From Bacillus sp. REN16 (lineage in GTDB: Bacteria; Bacillota; Bacilli; Bacillales; Bacillaceae_L): 35,227 bases of DNA. Positions 20,402 through 29,367 of the stretch are shown one piece after another. Under the pieces are notes generated by a model. It saw only the letters and a program-made list of their open reading frames with translations. It was not told where the DNA came from and did not search any database. Position 1 is the first letter of the stretch. The number at the start of each line of letters is the position of its first letter. The stretch covers positions 1 to 35,227 of the forward strand of contig NZ_JAJFZK010000018.1 in NCBI RefSeq assembly GCF_020731355.1, written 5' to 3'. Both the position numbers and the translations under genes were made by a program.

Positions 20402-21781
20402 ATGACAAAAAGATATGGCGTAATTTTGGCCGCAGGGCAAGGAACACGTATGAAATCTAAGCTTTATAAGGTTCTGCACCCTGTATGTGGAAAACCAATG
20501 GTACAGCATGTAGTGGATCAGCTTGAAACATTATCCCTACAAAAGCTTGTGACAATCGTTGGACATGGAGCGGAAAAAGTAAAAGCACAAATTGGAGATA
20601 AAAGTGAATATGCTCTTCAAGATGAGCAATTAGGTACTGCACATGCAGTTATGCAGGCAGAAAACCACTTAGCAAACGAAAAGGGAGTAACATTGGTTGT
20701 TTGTGGTGATACTCCACTTATCCCAGCTGAAACAATGGAAGCTCTACTAGCGCAGCATGAAAAGGCTAATGCGAAAGCAACAATTCTTACAGCTGTGGCA
20801 GCAGACCCTACTGGCTATGGAAGAATAGTTCGCAATACAGAAGGACATGTTGAACGCGTTGTAGAACACAAAGATGCAACAGATGAAGAACGTACGATTA
20901 CCGAGATTAATACCGGTACATATTGTTTCGATAATGAAGCTCTATTTGAAGCACTCTCAAAAGTTTCAAATGATAATGTGCAAGGAGAGTACTACCTTCC
21001 TGATGTGATTGAAATCTTAAAAAACAATGGTGAAATCGTAACTGCTTTCCAAACAGCTTCCTTTGAGGAAACGCTTGGGGTAAATGACCGTTATGCTTTA
21101 TCACAAGCGGAAAAGCTTATGAAACAAAGAATTAATAAGCAACACATGATGAATGGTGTTACGATCATTGATCCTGACAATACGTACATTTCATCAGATG
21201 CTAAAATTGGTTCAGACACTGTTTTACATCCTGGAACAATGATTATTGGTGATGTTGAAATTGGGACAGAATGTGAAATCGGTCCAAATTCAGAAATTAA
21301 AAATTGCAAAATTGGTGATCGAACAGTAATCCGTCATTCTGTTGCACATGATAGTAATATTGGAAATGATGTGGCGGTTGGACCGTTTGCACATATCCGT
21401 CCTGCATCACAAATTAGCGATAAAGTTAAAGTAGGAAACTTTGTGGAATTGAAAAAGGCTATTTTCGGTGAAGGCAGTAAGGCTTCTCATTTAAGTTATA
21501 TTGGGGATGCCGAGGTTGGTAAAAATGTAAATATCGGTTGTGGCTCAATCACTGTAAACTATGACGGAAAGAATAAATTTTTAACAAAAATTGAAGATGA
21601 TGCCTTTATTGGTTGTAATTCAAATCTAGTGGCTCCGGTAACGATCGGAAAGGGAGCATATGTTGCCGCAGGCTCAACGATTACTAGTGAAGTGCCAAGC
21701 AACGCTCTTTCCATTGCAAGAGCACGTCAAGTCAATAAAGAGAATTACGTAGAACGTCTGAACGAAAAGAAAAATTCCTAA
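20402..21781 (+). CDS. glmU: Bifunctional GlmU: N-acetyltransferase / UDP-GlcNAc pyrophosphorylase
   Basis: A 459-residue bifunctional enzyme making UDP-N-acetylglucosamine for peptidoglycan and teichoic acid. The N-terminal uridyltransferase has [11 protein letters not shown] (about 10-20), GTAHAV and CGDTPL; the C-terminal half (about 250-440) is a left-handed beta helix of hexapeptide repeats (for example [17 protein letters not shown]) with the acetyltransferase block [17 protein letters not shown] and [15 protein letters not shown] lies 7 bases before the ATG. prs follows after 18 bases, probably in the same transcript, as in B. subtilis. Confidence 0.97.
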   Translation: MTKRYGVILAAGQGTRMKSKLYKVLHPVCGKPMVQHVVDQLETLSLQKLVTIVGHGAEKVKAQIGDKSEYALQDEQLGTAHAVMQAENHLANEKGVTLVVCGDTPLIPAETMEALLAQHEKANAKATILTAVAADPTGYGRIVRNTEGHVERVVEHKDATDEERTITEINTGTYCFDNEALFEALSKVSNDNVQGEYYLPDVIEILKNNGEIVTAFQTASFEETLGVNDRYALSQAEKLMKQRINKQHMMNGVTIIDPDNTYISSDAKIGSDTVLHPGTMIIGDVEIGTECEIGPNSEIKNCKIGDRTVIRHSVAHDSNIGNDVAVGPFAHIRPASQISDKVKVGNFVELKKAIFGEGSKASHLSYIGDAEVGKNVNIGCGSITVNYDGKNKFLTKIEDDAFIGCNSNLVAPVTIGKGAYVAAGSTITSEVPSNALSIARARQVNKENYVERLNEKKNS

Positions 21782-21799
21782 TGGAGGTCGGGAGATATC

Positions 21800-22753
21800 A
21801 TGTCTAAAGAATACCGTGACTCAAGTTTAAAGGTGTTTTCGTTGAATTCGAATGCACCTTTAGCAGAGGAGATTGCTAAATCGATTGGTGTTGAACTTGG
21901 AAAATGCTCTGTCACACGCTTTAGCGATGGAGAAATTCAAATTAACATTGAAGAAAGTATTCGTGGATGTGATGTTTTTGTCATTCAATCAACGAGTGCA
22001 CCTGTAAATGAGCATATCATGGAAGTGTTGATCATGATTGATGCACTTAGACGTGCATCCGCAAAAACGATTAATATTGTAATGCCATATTACGGATATG
22101 CAAGACAAGACCGAAAGGCACGTGCGCGTGAGCCGATTACTGCAAAGCTCATAGCCAATCTTTTAGAAACGGCAGGGGCGGACCGCGTGATTACATTAGA
22201 CCTTCATGCTCCGCAAATTCAAGGCTTTTTTGATATCTTAATTGACCACTTAATGGGTGTGCCAATCCTATCAGATTATTTTAAAAGCAAAGATTTGGAA
22301 GACATTGTCGTTGTCTCTCCTGACCATGGTGGGGTTACACGTGCTCGTAAAATGGCAGATCGTTTAAAAGCTCCAATTGCAATTATTGATAAACGTCGCC
22401 CAAGACCAAATGTAGCTGAGGTTATGAATATTGTTGGTAATATAGAAGGAAAAACAGCGATCTTAATCGATGATATTATTGATACAGCAGGAACAATCAC
22501 ATTAGCCGCAAATGCGCTTGTTGAAAACGGTGCTTCAGAAGTGTATGCATGCTGTACACATCCGGTTCTTTCAGGACCAGCGATTGAACGCATCCAAAAT
22601 TCAAAGATAAAAGAATTGGTTGTCACAAATACAATTCTTTTATCTGAGGAGAAAAAGATCGATAAAATCAAAGAGCTTTCAGTAGCTCCATTAATTGGTG
22701 AAGCAATCATCCGTGTTCACGAGCAACAATCTGTCAGCACACTATTTGATTAA
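21800..22753 (+). CDS. prs: Ribose-phosphate pyrophosphokinase (PRPP synthase)
   Basis: A 317-residue class I PRPP synthase that converts ribose 5-phosphate and ATP to PRPP for purine, pyrimidine, NAD, His and Trp synthesis. Motifs are [16 protein letters not shown], the flexible loop [29 protein letters not shown] and the PRPP-binding [13 protein letters not shown] (about residues 223-235). GGAGG lies about 13 bases before the ATG, with GGGAGA nearer. PRPP is the ligand of PurR, encoded nearby. Confidence 0.97.
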   Translation: MSKEYRDSSLKVFSLNSNAPLAEEIAKSIGVELGKCSVTRFSDGEIQINIEESIRGCDVFVIQSTSAPVNEHIMEVLIMIDALRRASAKTINIVMPYYGYARQDRKARAREPITAKLIANLLETAGADRVITLDLHAPQIQGFFDILIDHLMGVPILSDYFKSKDLEDIVVVSPDHGGVTRARKMADRLKAPIAIIDKRRPRPNVAEVMNIVGNIEGKTAILIDDIIDTAGTITLAANALVENGASEVYACCTHPVLSGPAIERIQNSKIKELVVTNTILLSEEKKIDKIKELSVAPLIGEAIIRVHEQQSVSTLFD

Positions 22754-22808
22754 TGAGAAAAGGATTAAGTGTCTAGAGTAAAGGTTCGATTTTCTTTTCA
22801 AAAAGAAG

Positions 22809-22833
22809 GTTTACTTCACCATCTTTAGGGGAA
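22809..22833 (+). promoter_or_regulatory. Sigma-B promoter of ctc
   Basis: GTTTAC (22809-22814) and GGGGAA (22828-22833) with a 13-base spacer fit the general-stress sigma-B pattern (GTTTAA, 12-15, GGGWAW). ctc is the classic sigma-B gene in B. subtilis. Confidence 0.65.
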
Positions 22834-22875
22834 ATTTAGTAATATGACTAAATCTTCCAAAGGATGGTGTATAAC

Positions 22876-23505
22876 ATGTCTGCAGTTTTAGAAGCGACAG
22901 AACGAGCAATAGATAAACATTCCACACTAACAAAAATTAGACAAGCTGGGAACTTTCCCGCGATTTTGAACGGTCCCAATCAAAGTCAGCCGATTTATGT
23001 AAGTAGTGTGGATTTTTTAAAAACGATTCGCGCTACTGGGCGAAATGGGATTATTAAGCTGTTAATTAACAATAACCAGCATTCGGTCATGCTGCACGAC
23101 CTTCAAACCGAACCAATTAAAGGTGAAATCATTCATGCAGATTTCCAAATTGTGAATATGTCATCAGAGGTGACTGTTGATGTCAATATCAATTTAGTTG
23201 GGGAAGCTGCAGGTGTGAAGGATGGCGGAGTGCTTCAGCAGTCGATTCATCATGTGTCAATTTCTGCTCTTCCGGCTGATATTCCACAAACCATCGATGT
23301 TGATGTTTCACAGGTAGAGGTTGGGGATGTTATGAAGCTGGAAGATATAGATACAAAAGGCAAGTACACAATTAATCAGGACCTTTCACAGGTTGTAGCA
23401 TCTGTTCTGGCTCCAAGACAGGAAGAAGAGATTAGTACAGGAGAGGAACAAGAGCCTGGTGAACCAGAAAACGCAGAAGGCAGAGAAACAAACGAGTCCG
23501 AGTAA
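22876..23505 (+). CDS. ctc: General stress protein Ctc / 50S ribosomal protein L25
   Basis: A 209-residue L25/TL5/CTC family protein that binds 5S rRNA in the large subunit, especially under stress. The N-terminal L25 domain (about 1-95) is followed by the TL5-type C-terminal domain (NLVGEAAGVKDGGVLQQ, about 115-185). An acidic tail rich in Glu ends the protein. ATG 22876 has AAAGGATGG at 9-base spacing; the ATG at 22864 lies inside that site. A sigma-B-like promoter is upstream and a strong terminator separates it from pth. Confidence 0.94.
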   Translation: MSAVLEATERAIDKHSTLTKIRQAGNFPAILNGPNQSQPIYVSSVDFLKTIRATGRNGIIKLLINNNQHSVMLHDLQTEPIKGEIIHADFQIVNMSSEVTVDVNINLVGEAAGVKDGGVLQQSIHHVSISALPADIPQTIDVDVSQVEVGDVMKLEDIDTKGKYTINQDLSQVVASVLAPRQEEEISTGEEQEPGEPENAEGRETNESE

Positions 23506-23531
23506 TGCAACTAAAAGGACTAAAAAGGTTT

Positions 23532-23561
23532 GGACGTAACCAAAACGGTTACGTCCTTTTG
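23532..23561 (+). terminator. Terminator of ctc
   Basis: GGACGTAACC pairs perfectly with GGTTACGTCC around AAAAC, followed by TTTT. Confidence 0.92.
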
Positions 23562-23606
23562 CCACAGGCACGCTAGTTTTTTACGTAAATAAATGGGGGA
23601 AATAAC

Positions 23607-24170
23607 ATGAAGCTAATTGTTGGGTTAGGAAATCCAGGTAGGCAGTATGAAGAAACAAGACATAATGTCGGCTTTAAGGTTATTGATGAGTTATCCGATC
23701 AATTGCATATCTCTCTTGACAAGTCGAAATTCAACGGGATGTTCGGACAAGGTGTAGTAAATGGGGAGAAGGTTCTACTTTTAAAGCCACTTACATATAT
23801 GAATTTATCGGGAGAAAGTATCAGGCCGCTCATGGATTATTATGATATTCTAGTAGATGATATACTTATTATCTATGATGAGCTTGACCTTCCAGTAGGC
23901 AAAATCAGGCTTCGTGAAAAAGGAAGTGCTGGCGGCCATAATGGAATGAAGTCCATTATCAACCATTTAGGCACCCAAGAGTTTAAGCGCATTCGAATTG
24001 GAATCAACCGTCCAACAAACGGAATGAATATCGCCGATTATGTCTTAGGGCGTTTTCAAGCAGAAGAGTCACAGGATATTAAGGATGCGATCCAAAAAGC
24101 AGCAGAAGCTGCAGAAAAGTGGGTATCAACACCATTTTTACAGGTAATGAACGAATTTAACGCAAAGTAG
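23607..24170 (+). CDS. pth: Peptidyl-tRNA hydrolase
   Basis: A 187-residue essential enzyme (SpoVC in B. subtilis) that frees tRNA from stalled peptidyl-tRNA. The N-terminal [19 protein letters not shown] carries the catalytic His (RHN), followed by [21 protein letters not shown] and [19 protein letters not shown] lies 6 bases before ATG 23607. It follows ctc after about 100 bases that contain the ctc terminator. Confidence 0.97.
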   Translation: MKLIVGLGNPGRQYEETRHNVGFKVIDELSDQLHISLDKSKFNGMFGQGVVNGEKVLLLKPLTYMNLSGESIRPLMDYYDILVDDILIIYDELDLPVGKIRLREKGSAGGHNGMKSIINHLGTQEFKRIRIGINRPTNGMNIADYVLGRFQAEESQDIKDAIQKAAEAAEKWVSTPFLQVMNEFNAK

Positions 24171-24189
24171 TGTAGTATGATTAGGTAAG

Positions 24190-24220
24190 TGAATAAAGAA
24201 TCGATTCGAGGTTTATACTA
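24190..24220 (+). promoter_or_regulatory. Sigma-G/F-type promoter of fin
   Basis: TGAATA (24190-24195) and TATACTA (24214-24220) are 18 bases apart, one base from the sigma-G consensus TGNATA / CATACTA. B. subtilis fin is expressed in the forespore. Confidence 0.6.
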
Positions 24221-24250
24221 GAAGGTGTAAACTATGCACTAAGTTTTAGT

Positions 24251-24371
24251 GTCTAGCTTCAGGCGCCATCGGCTCTTTGGTCTAAGCCAATCGCTTCTGA
24301 AGGCAAAAAACGCCTTCTGTCAGCGCTCGTCTTATGCTTGTCGCCGATAAGCAGTCGCCTTACGCTTTTCT
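24251..24371 (+). repeat. Repeat family 2, copy B, in the fin leader
   Basis: It starts GTCTAGCTTCAGGCGCC. AGGCG (24261-24265) pairs with CGCCT (24356-24360), ATCGGC (24268-24273) with GCCGAT (24343-24348), and GAAGGC with GCCTTC (24299-24317). It shares TCTTATGCTTGTC with copy A at 13473-13594, while its outer arms differ in sequence and remain paired. It ends just before the AGAGGAGG of fin. Confidence 0.82.
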
Positions 24372-24387
24372 CTAGAGGAGGATTCTT

Positions 24388-24618
24388 ATGTCACTACACT
24401 ACCATTGTCGACATTGTGGTGTGAAGGTTGGTAGCATTGATAACTTGTCCCTACATAGTGAAAGTCTCGGATTCCATCAATTAACGGACGAAGAACGGCA
24501 AGAGATGATTTCATACCAATCAAATGGCGACATTCATGTAAAGACGATATGCGAAGATTGTCAGGAAACGTTACAACGAAACCCTGATTATCATCAATTT
24601 GAATCATTTATTCAATAA
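24388..24618 (+). CDS. fin: Anti-sigma-F factor Fin
   Basis: A 76-residue forespore protein (YabK) that inhibits sigma-F and so helps the switch to sigma-G. Zinc-type cysteines are Cys7/Cys10 (CRHC) and Cys55/Cys58 (CEDC), as in the family. AGAGGAGG precedes ATG 24388 at 6-base spacing. A forespore-type promoter about 170 bases upstream implies a leader that includes repeat family 2. Together with csfB at the start of the window, this makes two forespore sigma inhibitors in one region. Confidence 0.94.
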   Translation: MSLHYHCRHCGVKVGSIDNLSLHSESLGFHQLTDEERQEMISYQSNGDIHVKTICEDCQETLQRNPDYHQFESFIQ

Positions 24619-24630
24619 AATAAGAAAAAA

Positions 24631-24657
24631 GCTTTGGCCAACACCAAAGCGTTTTTC
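24631..24657 (+). terminator. Terminator of fin
   Basis: GCTTTGG pairs with CCAAAGC around CCAACA, followed by GTTTTT. Confidence 0.87.
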
Positions 24658-24686
24658 TATTTATGTAAGATAGAGACTTGAGATTC

Positions 24687-24726
24687 CTAAGTTCGATTGA
24701 AATCAAAGGAAATATGACGAACTTAG
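24687..24726 (+). promoter_or_regulatory. Leader hairpin ending at the mfd ribosome-binding site
   Basis: CTAAGTTCG (24687-24695) pairs perfectly with CGAACTTAG (24718-24726) around 22 bases. The second arm runs into AGAGGGGG, the mfd ribosome-binding site. Confidence 0.55.
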
Positions 24727-24742
24727 AGAGGGGGTAACCGAG

Positions 24743-27700
24743 TTGCTTAAGGGACTACAACAGTATGTTGGAAACAATGATGAGTTAAAATCGATTATTA
24801 ACGGAATAGATGGGGGCTTACGGGAACAGTTAATTGCTGGTTTATCCGGATCTGCCCGCACTGTGTTTGCGGCAGCTCTTTATAGACAAACAGAACGACC
24901 TATTTTAGTTGTTACACATAATTTGTTTCAGGCTCAGAAAATCTATGAGGATCTAAATGGGCTTTTAGAAGAAGACGAGGTTTTCCTTTATCCAGTTAAT
25001 GAATTAATCGCATCAGAAATTGGAATTGCAAGCCCTGAGCTAAAGGGGCAGCGAATTGAAGCTTTGAATTATTGGAGTCACCAATCCAAAGGTGTCATTG
25101 TTGCTCCAATTGCAGGATTGAAAAGGCTGCTTCCACCTAAAAAGCTATGGAATGAAAGTCAGTTGACATTTACTGTCGGACAGGATATTGAACTATCAGA
25201 TATATTAGAAAAGTTCATTGAAATGGGCTATGAACGGGTATCAATGGTGTCTGCACCGGGTGAATACAGTGTCAGAGGTGGAATTCTCGATGTGTACCCG
25301 TTAACAGAGGAAAACCCGGTTCGGATTGAGCTATTTGACACAGAGGTTGATTCAATCCGCACATTCTCACTGGAGGACCAACGTTCGCAAGGAAAAGTTA
25401 ACTCGGTCGTACTTGGACCTGCAACTGAAATTCTATTAACACCAACCCATTTAGAAAAAGCCGTAAATAAATTAGAAGAAGGGCTAGCCAAAAGCTTAAA
25501 GAAGGTTAAGGATGAGAAGGCAAAGGAACTATTAATAGAGAATATTTCATTCGAGCTCGAACAATTAAAGAATGGGCAAACGATTCAGCAAATGTTCAAA
25601 TATCTATCCCTCATCTACGACCAGCCTGCTAGTTTACTAGACTATATACCTGCAAACGGGCTCGTTTTATTAGATGAAATTAGTAGAATCCAGGAAATGG
25701 CGGATAGTTTGGACAAAGAAGAGGCAGAGTGGGTGACAAGTCTTTTATCACAAGGTGAGATTATCCATAATAGTACATTGTCACACTCGTTCACAAAGCT
25801 TCTTCAGCAATCAACCAATCCATTGGTTTATTTATCGCTATTTTTAAGGCATGTACCACATACAAGCCCACAGAACATCTTGAATATATCCTGTAAACAG
25901 ATGCAAAGTTTCCACGGCCAAATGCATCTTCTAAAATCAGAACTTGAACGTTGGCAGAAAGGGAATTACTCTGTAATTTTCCTCGGTTCAAATGAAGAAC
26001 GGGTGAAAAAGCTTGAACAGGTCCTGTCTGACTATGAGATTCATGCAGTTACTAGTAAGAGTGATGGAGAGGTTTTGCTAGGAAATGCACAAATCATGCT
26101 TGGTGATCTTCAGGATGGTTTTGAATTGTCGTTACAACGAATCGCCGTTATTACGGAAGAAGAGCTTTTTAAGAAAAAAATGCAAAAGACGAAACGTAAG
26201 CAAAAGCTATCAAACGCAGAGCGGATCAAGAGCTATTCCGAATTACATGTTGGAGACCACGTTGTTCACGTCAACCACGGGATTGGGAAGTACTTAGGAA
26301 TTGAAACATTAGAAATTAACGGAATTCATAAGGATTATCTGCATATTCGTTATCAAGGGAATGACAAGCTTTATGTTCCTGTCGAACAAATTGAGCAGGT
26401 GCAAAAATATGTTGGCTCTGAAGGCAAGGAACCAAAGATTTATAAACTAGGCGGTACCGACTGGAAGCGTGTGAAGAAGAAGGTTGAATCATCTGTACAG
26501 GATATTGCGGATGATTTAATTAAGCTATATGCTGAGCGGGAAGCAAGTAAAGGATTTGCTTTCTCTCCAGATGCAGAAATGCAAAGAGAATTTGAGGCAT
26601 CCTTCCAGTATCAAGAAACAGAGGATCAGCTGCGATCAATCCAGGAAATTAAAAAGGATATGGAACGCGAGCGCCCAATGGATCGTCTGCTTTGTGGGGA
26701 TGTTGGCTATGGAAAGACAGAGGTTGCGATTCGTGCTGCATTTAAGGCAATTATGGATGGAAAACAAGTAGCCCTCTTAGTTCCGACTACAATTTTGGCG
26801 CAGCAGCATTATGAAACGATTCGCGAAAGATTTCAGGATTTTCCGATTTCAATTGGACAACTAAGTCGTTTCCGTTCAAAGAAACAGCAAACAGAGGTTA
26901 CAAAAGGGCTAAAGGCAGGGACGGTTGATATCGTCGTTGGTACCCATCGCCTTCTGTCTAAAGATATTACCTATAAAGATTTAGGTTTATTAATTATTGA
27001 TGAGGAACAACGTTTTGGTGTAACACATAAGGAAAAAATCAAACAATTGAAAGCAAATATTGATGTGCTTACCTTAACAGCTACACCAATCCCACGTACA
27101 CTTCATATGTCTATGCTAGGTGTTCGTGACTTGTCCGTTATTGAAACACCGCCTGAAAATCGATTCCCTGTTCAAACCTATGTGGTCGAATACAATGGTG
27201 AACTTATCAGAGAAGCGATTGAAAGGGAGATGGCAAGAGACGGACAGGTGTACTTCTTATATAACCGGGTTGAGGATATCGAACGTAAGGCGGAAGAAAT
27301 CTCGATGCTTGTTCCTGATGCAAGAATTGCTTATGCACATGGTAGAATGACTGAGAATGAACTTGAAGCAGTGATTTTAAACTTCCTTGATGGTCAATAT
27401 GATGTCCTAGTGACGACTACTATTATTGAAACAGGCGTTGATATTCCAAACGTGAACACGTTGATTGTTCAGGATGCGGATCGAATGGGCCTTTCCCAGC
27501 TTTATCAGCTCAGAGGTCGTGTAGGGCGTTCAAATCGTGTGGCATATGCGTATTTTACGTATCGAAAAGATAAGGTATTGAATGAAGTCGCGGAAAAACG
27601 ACTCCAAGCGATCAAGGAATTCACGGAGCTTGGTTCAGGATTTAAAATTGCAATGCGCGACTTGTCGATTCGCGGTGCGGGGAATATTTTAGGAGCCCAG

Positions 27701-28279
27701 CAACACGGATTTATTGATTCTGTCGGATTTGATCTATACTCACAAATGCTAAAAGAGGCAATCGAGGAACGTAAAGGAGATGCAACAGCAGTTAAACAAA
27801 CGAGTGTGGAAATTGATGTAGAAGTAGACGCGTATATTCCAGATGCGTACATTTCGGATGGCCGCCAAAAAATTGATATGTATAAGCGATTTAGAGGCAT
27901 CACCTCAATGGAGGATGTTGAAGAACTCCAAGAAGAAATGGTTGACCGCTTTGGTGAATACCCAGCAGAAGTGGATTATCTTTTTGAAATTGCCAAGATT
28001 AAGGTCTATGCTTTAGCAGAGCAAGTGATCTCCATTAAACAGGTTAAACAGGAAATCACAATTCTTTTATCTGAACAAGCAAGTAGCCAAGTTGATGGCC
28101 AAAAGATTTTTAAATTAGGAAATACATTTGGTCGAATGATCAGTCTTGGGATGGAAGGCAGCAAGTTAAAAATAGTTATCCAAACAAAGGGATTAGATGT
28201 GAACCGATGGTTAGGAATTATCCATGATATGGTCAAAGGGTTACAAGGTGTAAAAAAAGAAAATGTAAATGCGGTTTAG
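24743..28279 (+). CDS. mfd: Transcription-repair coupling factor Mfd
   Basis: A 1178-residue SF2 translocase that pushes stalled RNA polymerase off lesions and recruits UvrA. The UvrB-like N-terminal region covers about 1-350 ([14 protein letters not shown]). The RNA polymerase interaction domain begins near residue 498 ([20 protein letters not shown]). The translocase has Walker [10 protein letters not shown] (about 652-660), DEEQRFG (about 753) and QLRGRVGRS, and the TRCF domain lies at the C terminus. The start is TTG 24743, with AGAGGGGG at 24725-24732; the next ATG is far inside. No clear terminator follows. Confidence 0.97.
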   Translation: MLKGLQQYVGNNDELKSIINGIDGGLREQLIAGLSGSARTVFAAALYRQTERPILVVTHNLFQAQKIYEDLNGLLEEDEVFLYPVNELIASEIGIASPELKGQRIEALNYWSHQSKGVIVAPIAGLKRLLPPKKLWNESQLTFTVGQDIELSDILEKFIEMGYERVSMVSAPGEYSVRGGILDVYPLTEENPVRIELFDTEVDSIRTFSLEDQRSQGKVNSVVLGPATEILLTPTHLEKAVNKLEEGLAKSLKKVKDEKAKELLIENISFELEQLKNGQTIQQMFKYLSLIYDQPASLLDYIPANGLVLLDEISRIQEMADSLDKEEAEWVTSLLSQGEIIHNSTLSHSFTKLLQQSTNPLVYLSLFLRHVPHTSPQNILNISCKQMQSFHGQMHLLKSELERWQKGNYSVIFLGSNEERVKKLEQVLSDYEIHAVTSKSDGEVLLGNAQIMLGDLQDGFELSLQRIAVITEEELFKKKMQKTKRKQKLSNAERIKSYSELHVGDHVVHVNHGIGKYLGIETLEINGIHKDYLHIRYQGNDKLYVPVEQIEQVQKYVGSEGKEPKIYKLGGTDWKRVKKKVESSVQDIADDLIKLYAEREASKGFAFSPDAEMQREFEASFQYQETEDQLRSIQEIKKDMERERPMDRLLCGDVGYGKTEVAIRAAFKAIMDGKQVALLVPTTILAQQHYETIRERFQDFPISIGQLSRFRSKKQQTEVTKGLKAGTVDIVVGTHRLLSKDITYKDLGLLIIDEEQRFGVTHKEKIKQLKANIDVLTLTATPIPRTLHMSMLGVRDLSVIETPPENRFPVQTYVVEYNGELIREAIEREMARDGQVYFLYNRVEDIERKAEEISMLVPDARIAYAHGRMTENELEAVILNFLDGQYDVLVTTTIIETGVDIPNVNTLIVQDADRMGLSQLYQLRGRVGRSNRVAYAYFTYRKDKVLNEVAEKRLQAIKEFTELGSGFKIAMRDLSIRGAGNILGAQQHGFIDSVGFDLYSQMLKEAIEERKGDATAVKQTSVEIDVEVDAYIPDAYISDGRQKIDMYKRFRGITSMEDVEELQEEMVDRFGEYPAEVDYLFEIAKIKVYALAEQVISIKQVKQEITILLSEQASSQVDGQKIFKLGNTFGRMISLGMEGSKLKIVIQTKGLDVNRWLGIIHDMVKGLQGVKKENVNAV

Positions 28280-28492
28280 CTTGGGGTAAGTGATCCTTCG
28301 GTACACAAAGATCTATTTAAACGACGACGAATAGAACCAAAGTATGAGTGGCCTCTAGTTCTGATGTATGGTTATTTTTTCCTATAATGAAAAATCACAA
28401 TCATCGTGAATAGAACTCTGTTGGTGTAAGATACTAAACTCAACAACAAATGGTGATTTATTCAAAAGTATACAAAATGTTCATTAAGTGTT
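28280..28492. other. Intergenic region between mfd and repeat family 3
   Basis: No gene or strong terminator is seen. A TATAAT at 28383-28388 lacks a -35. A GTATA at 28468 is not followed by a forespore-type -10 at the right distance. Confidence 0.45.
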
Positions 28493-28635
28493 TGTTCAAA
28501 AGGAGGATGAAGAGGACCGAGATTTTCAAGGCGGCGCAGCTTTGAGGACCGAAGTGTATGCAGTTAATACATGAGGACCGGAGAAGCAAGCCAACGCAGA
28601 AAATCGATGCGTCATATTTACCGGAGTTTTGAACA
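28493..28635 (-). repeat. Repeat family 3, copy B
   Basis: This is the reverse complement of the element at 19610-19749. It is bounded by 9-bp perfect terminal inverted repeats TGTTCAAAA (28493-28501) and TTTTGAACA (28627-28635). The motif GGTCCTC appears three times on the minus strand. It fills most of the space before spoVT. Confidence 0.87.
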
Positions 28636-28689
28636 TTCCTATCAATCACCACTAATCTTTGATCATCAGATGAAAGTGAGGCATCATGA

Positions 28690-29226
28690 ATGAAGGCAAC
28701 TGGTATTGTTCGTCGTATTGATGATTTAGGTCGAGTAGTTATCCCGAAAGAGATCCGCAGAACGTTACGTATTAGAGAGGGAGATCCATTAGAGATTTTT
28801 GTTGATCGTGATGGAGAGGTTATTTTAAAGAAATATTCCCCGATTAGTGAATTAAGTGACTTTGCGAAGGAATATGCAGAGGCCCTCTTCGATAGCTTGG
28901 GGCATCAAGTACTTATTTGTGACCGCGACCAATTTATTGCGGTTACAGGAGGCTCCAAAAAAGAATACTTAAATAAAAACATAAGTGAGCTAATCGAAAA
29001 ATCGATGGAGGACCGATCCTCTATTTTAGAAACAGAAGAACGCCAAATGTCCATCGTAGAGGGTGCCGATGAAACAATCTCATCATATACAATCGGTCCG
29101 ATCATTGCAAATGGAGATCCAATCGGTGCAGTTGTGATTTTATCAAAAGAAAAGGCGCTTGGTGAAGTAGAACAAAAGGCAGTCGAAACGGCAGCCGGTT
29201 TCCTAGCGCGACAGATGGAACAATAA
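28690..29226 (+). CDS. spoVT: Stage V sporulation protein T (SpoVT)
   Basis: A 178-residue forespore transcription factor that tunes sigma-G genes. Residues 1-50 form an AbrB-type DNA-binding domain (MKATGIVRRIDDLGRVVIPK), a close relative of abrB in this window; residues about 55-178 form a GAF domain. The length equals the B. subtilis protein. GTGAGG lies about 8 bases before ATG 28690. It is a sigma-G gene in B. subtilis; TGAACA near 28630 is at best a weak -35 here. A terminator follows. Confidence 0.96.
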   Translation: MKATGIVRRIDDLGRVVIPKEIRRTLRIREGDPLEIFVDRDGEVILKKYSPISELSDFAKEYAEALFDSLGHQVLICDRDQFIAVTGGSKKEYLNKNISELIEKSMEDRSSILETEERQMSIVEGADETISSYTIGPIIANGDPIGAVVILSKEKALGEVEQKAVETAAGFLARQMEQ

Positions 29227-29242
29227 TAGAAGATGTGATAAG

Positions 29243-29275
29243 TGAAAAGGTAGCTATTTTAGCTGCCTTTTCTTC
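29243..29275 (+). terminator. Terminator of spoVT
   Basis: AAAAGGTAGCT pairs with AGCTGCCTTTT around ATTTT, followed by CTTCC. Confidence 0.82.
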
Positions 29276-29289
29276 CGTTACGAGGAAAT

Positions 29290-29305
29290 TGTCCTACCTA
29301 GGACA
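29290..29305. promoter_or_regulatory. Palindrome in the yabM promoter region
   Basis: TGTCCTA-CC-TAGGACA is a perfect 7-bp inverted repeat. It covers the -35 position of the yabM promoter at 29324-29332 and may be an operator. Confidence 0.45.
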
Positions 29306-29323
29306 GTCTTAGACAGGGAAGTA

Positions 29324-29332
29324 TGTTATAAT
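29324..29332 (+). promoter_or_regulatory. Extended -10 promoter of yabM
   Basis: TGTTATAAT carries a perfect TATAAT (29327-29332) with the TGN extension. No good -35 is seen. Confidence 0.6.
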
Positions 29333-29367
29333 ACACTCGAATTATTCGATTTGAAAGGAGATGGGCG

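Noticed and set aside
22276-22710. 144-codon minus-strand frame opposite prs
   Set aside because: It is a shadow of a highly conserved coding region, without a start signal or homology.
24687-24726. LexA/SOS box before mfd
   Set aside because: GTTCG and CGAAC are present but in the wrong order and 22 bases apart, unlike the CGAACRNRYGTTYC operator.
27505-27903. 132-codon minus-strand frame opposite mfd
   Set aside because: It is a shadow frame within the mfd helicase region.
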